From assembly GCA_027605045.1 (NCBI GenBank), contig JAQFWX010000095.1, forward strand, positions 1-64,000: a DNA stretch of 64,000 nucleotides, written 5' to 3'. The stretch is from Phallus indusiatus (taxonomy: Eukaryota > Basidiomycota > Agaricomycetes > Phallales > Phallaceae). A program made the position numbers and the translations under genes. The notes below the pieces were generated by a model that was not told where the DNA came from, did not search any database, and was given only the letters and a program-made list of their open reading frames with translations. Positions 58,894 through 64,000 of this stretch are shown here, piece after piece (within the stretch, counting starts at the first letter, position 1; the number at the start of each line of letters is the position of its first letter).

Positions 58894-60168
58894 TTAATCC
58901 TCCCACACCATGTGTCCTTGTGCGTCCACAGTCGCTTTCATCCCACCACTCACAACCGGCTGTTTCTTTTTCGTCTTCTTTGATTGCTCTTCAATGATAG
59001 CCTTCTCCATTTCTCTTCGATGACTCGCCAACAAAGCTAGCCGCTGCTTTTCTCCTTCTTCTTTAGCAACCTTTTCAGCTTCGCGTCGAGCTTGGTTTTG
59101 CTTTTGTTTCTTCGTCTTTGATTCTACAGCTTTATCGGGCTGAGAAGGACGCGTATATTCTTGAAGGAAATAATTGAATTCCGGTCAAATCGTATTGAAG
59201 GCGAGAACTTACTGGCTTTACCGCGACTCTTAGTAGGGACAACGTCCCATCCTCCGTCATCTTCTCCATCCGCATCCATACCTCTATCTCTAACATCTTC
59301 CGCGTCTTCATAATCACCCCATGAGAATCCCGTAGCAGGTTGTTCCGGCGGGGAAGTAATTCGCATGACGCGTGAGAGTGTTGGGTAATTGGGTGTCTCT
59401 AGTATACTTTAGGGAATAAAACAAACAAAGTCAATTCAAATCCTTGTTTTTCACACACTTTTGGAAAGTGAAAAAGAAAAAGGAAAGATGGCACGACACT
59501 TACTCGTCGACTTCAGTTTTTCTTCCTTTGGGCAACAGCTTCTCAGCCAACGTTTGCGGTTTGAGCCGATTCACTTCGCTAACGGACTTCTCTAGCCCAC
59601 CCACCGAAGAGGCATCATCATCCACGGAAGTAGTCGTCGTCAATCCGGCATCACTTGTAGCTACATTTTGACTACTAGTAGAAGTTCTGTGTCGAGATTC
59701 AACGCGTGTCCAAGCTTCTTCGGCATTCATTTTAGGGTTTGATTCGTCCGCGGAGACGATAGGAGAGCGCGAGGAGCCCGCAACTGAATGGACACTAGCA
59801 GCCGGATTATCTGATGGTATAGGTGTTCGAGATCGCCTTCCCTTCTTCTTCTTCTCCTTTTTAAGACTACCTGAAGACGAGAGGGCAGACTGTTCGACGT
59901 CCGTAGTAGATAAGCCTCCTGGAATGAGCTCTTCGGCGGGCGGAGCGTGTTTGACTGAAGAGCCTTCCTCTGTCTGCTTGCTGGCATCCTCATGCGCCGG
60001 AACAGGTTTTGTGGGCCTTTTCTTGTCCGGTAACGCTCTAGCTTGCCGATTTTGCCTCTTCGGTATCTTCTTAGACGGTTGATTGCTCCATATAACAGCA
60101 ATAATGATCACGAACAAGGACGCAGCCACAATGTTCGAGGAAAGAATGTGACTCAGGATTGAACCCAT
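58894..60168 (-). CDS. single-pass membrane protein with long charged tail, unrecognised
   Basis: Three exons (59504-60168, 59213-59406, 58894-59159) encode 374 residues. One N-terminal membrane anchor (IVAASLFVIIIAVIWSNQP) is followed by a Lys/Ser-rich region, then ETPNYPTLSRVMRIT, TGFSWGDYEDAEDV, EDDGGWDVVPTKSRGK, a Lys/Glu/Ala coiled coil (QARREAEKVAKEEGEKQRLA) and the end GGMKATVDAQGHMVWED. I recall similar unnamed fungal proteins with the FSWGDYED and DGGW blocks; function unknown. The anchor-plus-tail form suggests an ER or nuclear-envelope protein with its tail in the cytosol. Confidence 0.7.
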
Positions 60169-60447
60169 AGCTTGGTAGAGAATGTAAATTAACACAAATT
60201 GAAAAGTTTGGAGGAAGACGAGTGTAAGGTTGTTTAAAGGAGCGAGGAAGAAACAAGATTTTAGCGCATTATATAATCAGGGTTTCGGGGCCAATTGATT
60301 CGTGACGCGCACAAGGGACGTGGAAGTGTAATCATGTGCCTGGGACCTATTGGACCAAGTCAAATTCTTGGAAAGAAATGGCTATCTAAATGGGAAAAGG
60401 GGGCTTCGTAATTTAATATGAATAGTTTATAAATAAATAGTGTCGTG

Positions 60448-61445
60448 TTATGTAGCACGTCGAATGGGTGTGGCATGAAAGAGAGCTCGTATCTTGGATA
60501 GACACCATAGGACGGCCATGAGAAGAGTCCAACAGACTAGAAATTGAAAAATATAATGGACCCATTGAAGGTATAGGCAGGACACAGCCACAGCCATAGT
60601 CCCAAGTTGCAGATAGGGCTTCAATAATCCATTTCCTTCACGCTCAAGATAACAAGCAAATATGCTAGTGGATGTCGCTGAGAAAAGTGAATGAACCAAT
60701 CAAAGTATAACTCACAAAGTTAGAAACGCGAAGAAACACGCCGTTCTCTGACCCCAGTAGGTTGCGATGGTAATCTGGCCAGCGTTCATATCCCATTGAT
60801 AGTCAACAACTGCCGCAAGAGCATGCATTCCAGAGGAAGATAAAGCTATTATTAGAGATTTGCTGCGTGCAATCTCGAACTTGCTTTCACGATAACTATA
60901 TCCGACACACCACGCGAAGAAAATGATCGAGCCGTTGGATAACGAATCCAGCAATGGAACCTCTTTTAGACGAAATGGAGGTGCAGAGTACTGCCATCCA
61001 ATGCACAGCAGCAGGAATGTTGCCAGGACATTCTTATACTTGCGTGTTAGTGAGGATACCAGCAAAATCAATGCAGTCGAGAAATACGATGCATGTCGAA
61101 CAGAATCGTGATATGCTGGTGAGAGGATTCCGCCTTCCAATCCAGACGTTATTTTCCTTGGGTTCTTCACGTCACTTTGATAGTCATATACGTCGTTTAT
61201 TCCAAAAACAACTATTGACAAAGAAGGATGGAATCAGATAAAATCTAGGCAAGTATAGAGTTTCAAACTTGTTTACTTATGCATAGAGGAAACGTAAACG
61301 AAAGTATTTGTGAGATGATGATGAGTATTGTCAAAATCTTTTTGGGAATGAACTCTGATTGGAGGAATCCTATTCCGAATAGAAGAGGACCAAAAATCCA
61401 GCCAAAAGGTCGGCTTGCATATATCAAAACAGAAGGTGGTATCAT
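60448..61445 (-). CDS. UbiA family prenyltransferase
   Basis: Three exons (61277-61445, 60716-61211, 60448-60664) encode 293 residues with about eight membrane helices. The two Asp-rich, Mg-diphosphate-binding motifs are NDVYDYQSD (joined over intron 1) and DYQWDMNAGQITIATYWG. The membrane segments are, for example, WIFGPLLFGIGFLQS, ILTILIIISQILSFTF, YFSTALILLVSSL and LAFLTLF-like at intron 2. The family transfers prenyl chains to aromatic or lipid acceptors; the short length and the second motif resemble lycopene-elongase-like members more than Coq2, but the acceptor cannot be told. A later acceptor (60665-60666) is needed to keep frame at intron 2. Confidence 0.88.
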
Positions 61446-62106
61446 AGCCCATCCGAAGGGCTCTGACTCAAGTCAATTCGAGCTGTACCAAGATTTACGT
61501 AATTGGAGAATTAGCGCTCGCCTAAGGACTTGTCATGCAGACTCATGCTCATTGCTCACTACTCTCTTGGTATTCCCTTTTTGTGTGGAGTTATAGTTGA
61601 CAAAGTATTCCAGACATACATCGGAGTTTATGGAAAGCTGGTGAATCGTAAACTTGTTGTGTTTTCGCAGAGCCCTAATAGCTTCAAGTTAACCCATCGC
61701 GCTGGTGGTGATCGATGATCCGTGAAGGTATCGAGCCTCCTGCTTTTGCTTACACTAACCAAACTGCACTTCAGATATAATATTATTCCCTGTCACCCTA
61801 TTCTTATTTTGTCTTTCTTGCATCATGAAGAAACCTGCTCAGGGTTGCGACTCTCAAGCTGGTAAGCACTCAGGCTTGCACTGGGGGTTGATTGCGGTCT
61901 GTGCGGATTTCTGGCAGGTTCTCGAAGGAACTAGTACTCAAATTATTTGAGGGCGGGCACCCATAACACACGGGATGTTCAAAGAAACACCAAGATTCTA
62001 ATGTGAGTGGGGGTCAAGAAGCACTACTAACAAAGGTAGACTACAAATCAACTTTCACCATATTTCGCGTGATGAATGTGCAAGAAAGGAAGTGGGATTG
62101 ACTACT
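61446..62106. other. intergenic, nothing found
   Basis: This region is upstream of the UbiA gene and beyond the end of beta. Short frames on the plus strand (61530-61718) have no support. No RNA gene or repeat was recognised. Confidence 0.4.
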
Positions 62107-62779
62107 TTAGCTGAATCCAAGGTTGATTTCGCCTCTGTATTTCTTGCCGGAAGTCTTAAGGGTGATATCGTAAGAAAGGTAGAAATTGGGGTCCTTTTTT
62201 TCGATTACCACCGAGCCTTCGAGTATATCAGTAGGTCCGATGGTTGCTGAGACACCTTCATCCTTTCTGCCGTAGGAGCTATCCATCAAGATAGTCGAAA
62301 AAAGTGGGGGGGCGAAGAACGTTTGGAGAGAAAGACGGTTGTCCTTACTGAGCTGAAATTTAAACTGAAATAACACATGTTAGGGTATCATCTCAGAAAG
62401 AAAAGAAAAAGGAAAGTACAGTCAGTGGACCGGCCTCATACTCATGCAGGACTCCTTGTCCGACTTCCTCAGACAGGTTGGTTGTAAACTTGAATACCCC
62501 CAGATCGTCAGGATCTAATTTATATTTGACATCGTTGGTGATCTCCTTCACTCGGCCAGCGTTATAATAGAGAGCTTGTGTTTATTCCTGTCAGAAATTT
62601 ACGGATGAAATGGAGCAATGTGTTCTCACAAGAAATATCTAATCATACAATCTAAATCAAATTCTGGTGAATTCATCGAATAGAGAATAAACCCTACCTG
62701 TCGCACTAACAATAGACCGATCAGTATGATAAGGAACGCTTACGAGCGTGGATGGTAGAACTTGAACCAATGTACTCAT
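62107..62779 (-). CDS. beta-type protein (locus 2), intact, unrecognised
   Basis: Three exons (62698-62779, 62420-62574, 62107-62364) encode 164 residues. It begins MSTLVQVLPSTLVSVPYHTD and contains ALYYNAGRVKEITNDVKYKL, DPDDLGVFKFTTNLSEEVGQ, LSKDNRLSLQTFFAPPLFST, ILEGSVVIEKKDPNFYLSYD and ends GEINLGFS. Alternating hydrophobic residues suggest a beta-rich soluble fold; there is no signal peptide or membrane segment. The gene is a paralogue of the dead copy at 38621-39290, sharing exon borders and phase. It is divergent from the alpha-type gene at 63611 across 831 bases. Function unknown. Confidence 0.7.
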
Positions 62780-63610
62780 GATTGAGGGAGTCTGCAGGAA
62801 TAAAAGCTGGTTTGGCCTCAGTCATACACTCCAGACTATAGCTTATATGTCGACCCAGACCCCCGAAACCAGCCCAAATCAAAAAAAAATAGTCTTACCG
62901 TGTCTTTACTGAATTCAATTATTGCCCAACGGCAAAGATTCAGCTGGCTTTGAGAAATGATAAATCAGGCTGTGAGAAATATGAGTACCAGCCGATATAT
63001 GTAATTGCTGCACCAAGCTTATATGAAGGCTTGAAGCGAAACGGGCTTAGGTTTTCTTTTCGAAGTCCTGTCTATTGGAGAAAATTTAGTTGGAATTGGA
63101 AGCAGCCGTGTCCTTCTTACTGGCGCCGTTTATAAAATTTTGAACTCCTGGCTTGGTCAATTCAACGTCAAAGTAGATGCCGGTTGTCGAGTGATCTTGA
63201 TTTCTCTTTGGTACGACATCTTTTTACAATTTATTTTCAGGCTGAAAGATCACTCTGGCATCAGTTCATATTCAGCCTGACATTTTTGAGTGTACAAAAA
63301 GCTGCCAGTTAAAGCATGGCTGCGAGGCGTAGTTGGCATTACTCTGTTTACGCAGCAACACGACGGAAAGCGTTACGATTGAGTTAATCAATAGACTTCG
63401 TTTGGCTTTCCTGAGAAAAGATTATGAGAAAGAAATTGAACTCTTTCAAGTTGAAATTTGCTTCACCTCTTGCGTGCGTACTCACTCAAAGTGGTGGAAT
63501 AATACCGGATCGGAATCAAACTCCGAGGATGTTGGTCATGGGTTTATAAAAGCATGTTTTAACTAACCTACTTCGTTAAGCAAACCTTTCTTTTGTCCTG
63601 CTTATTAGTC
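62780..63610. promoter_or_regulatory. divergent intergenic region of alpha/beta locus 2
   Basis: The alpha-side end is similar to the corresponding region of locus 1 (conserved GTTTATAAAAGCATG and CTTATTAGT just before the ATG). TATAAAA at 63545-63551 lies 60-66 bases before the alpha start. The frame at 63333-63566 is probably chance. Confidence 0.55.
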
Positions 63611-63967
63611 ATGAGTACCCAAGCACCTTCGTTTCCTCTCCAGAAACTGACTACTGGGACCGATCGTGGAGTCACCAATGCAGTGGGTATGTTGATCAAT
63701 AAAAGAAGTGATATATCTCCCGCTGGTGCTAACACAATGGTATACAGATGCAGTATGTAAGGAAAATCTTACCTACACGTTTAAGCTGGTTAAGTTTTCG
63801 CAGACGTCCTAGAAAATCTTTACCACCATAACATTCAAAAGGTGATGACATCCAATAATCGCATTGGCTACACCTTGCGTTCCGGGTTTGAGGAGCGGCA
63901 ATTGATGTCTTCCGAGAATGCCGGTCAGGGCCTGATTGGCAGGTTTGATGATGGTTATAGGCTCAAT
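63611..63967 (+). CDS. alpha-type protein (locus 2), runs off the window
   Basis: Exon 1 (63611-63686) reads MSTQAPSFPLQKLTTGTDRG then VTNAV and is nearly identical to exon 1 of the locus 1 gene. A 117-base intron follows. Exon 2 (63804-63967) reads VLENLYHHNIQKVMTSNNRI, GYTLRSGFEERQLMSSENAG and GQGLIGRFDDGYRLN, ending at a GTAATT donor, so the gene continues beyond the window. Only the first few residues of exon 2 match locus 1, so the C-terminal parts of the two alpha proteins differ. No known family. Confidence 0.6.
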
Positions 63968-64000
63968 GTAATTTCTTTCACTTAATTTTCTCGTCTCCGC

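Noticed and set aside
63333..63566. 77-residue frame upstream of alpha at locus 2
   Set aside because: It overlaps the conserved TATA box of alpha and has no counterpart at locus 1, so it is probably chance.
63748..63752. Five-base micro-exon ATGCA in alpha
   Set aside because: Including it gives an immediate stop in exon 2; it is kept only as a possible splice alternative.

Overview
The window comes from the nuclear genome of a filamentous basidiomycete fungus, most likely an Agaricomycete. The evidence is dense genes split by many 45-70 nt GT-AG introns, tiny 5' exons, fungal versions of housekeeping proteins, and multi-copy gene families that I associate with Agaricomycetes. No species can be named from the sequence alone. 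Gene models were built by hand by joining ORF pieces at splice sites and checking phase; almost every model below closes in frame.

Layout. 1-4.4 kb is gene-poor and holds an HNH-nuclease-domain gene of a multi-copy fungal type. 4.4-21.1 kb is a compact housekeeping block: Erv25/p24 cargo receptor, pirin, Bud20/ZNF593, ribosomal protein eL33, the arginine enzyme ArgJ, a ubiquitin-like/WLM metalloprotease, the small subunit of DNA polymerase delta, Mms2, Hse1, and a secreted DOMON-cytochrome b561 protein. 21.1-26.1 kb holds three decayed or half-decayed tandem copies of an unknown gene and an intronless F-box-type gene. 26-28.6 kb shows no gene. 28.6-31.1 kb is a secreted GMC oxidoreductase.

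31.1-41.9 kb is an accessory region: segmental duplications, a 696-bp fold-back element of Tc1/mariner type, a small repeat protein, a decayed partner gene, and a dead trypsin-fold gene. 42.0-61.5 kb is again housekeeping and metabolism: Ade1 (SAICAR synthase), a Cys-motif protein, an anoctamin/Ist2 homologue, tRNA-Ser(UGA) with an intron, a DUF2015 protein, Rsa4/Notchless head-to-head with a CCDC137-like nucleolar protein, a phenol 2-monooxygenase, RNase H2 subunit C, a single-pass membrane protein and a UbiA prenyltransferase.

The most unusual signal links 34.9-39.3 kb with 62.1-64.0 kb. Two unrecognised genes, here called alpha (small, with an N-terminal PLQKL...TDRxVTNAV block) and beta (about 164 residues, strand-rich), occur as a divergent head-to-head pair in both places, in opposite orientation, with a conserved TATA box upstream of alpha. 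A third, partial copy of the intergenic part lies at 35.2-35.9 kb beside a possible alpha relic. One copy of beta is dead and the intergenic region of that pair carries the fold-back element, whose empty site is preserved in the neighbouring duplicate. The pair looks like a repeatedly duplicated two-gene module of unknown function.

Several genes share pathways: Mms2 with Hse1 (ubiquitin), Rsa4 with the CCDC137-like gene and eL33/Bud20 (60S ribosome biogenesis), and the GMC oxidoreductase, DOMON-b561 and phenol monooxygenase (oxidation of aromatic or lignocellulosic compounds).
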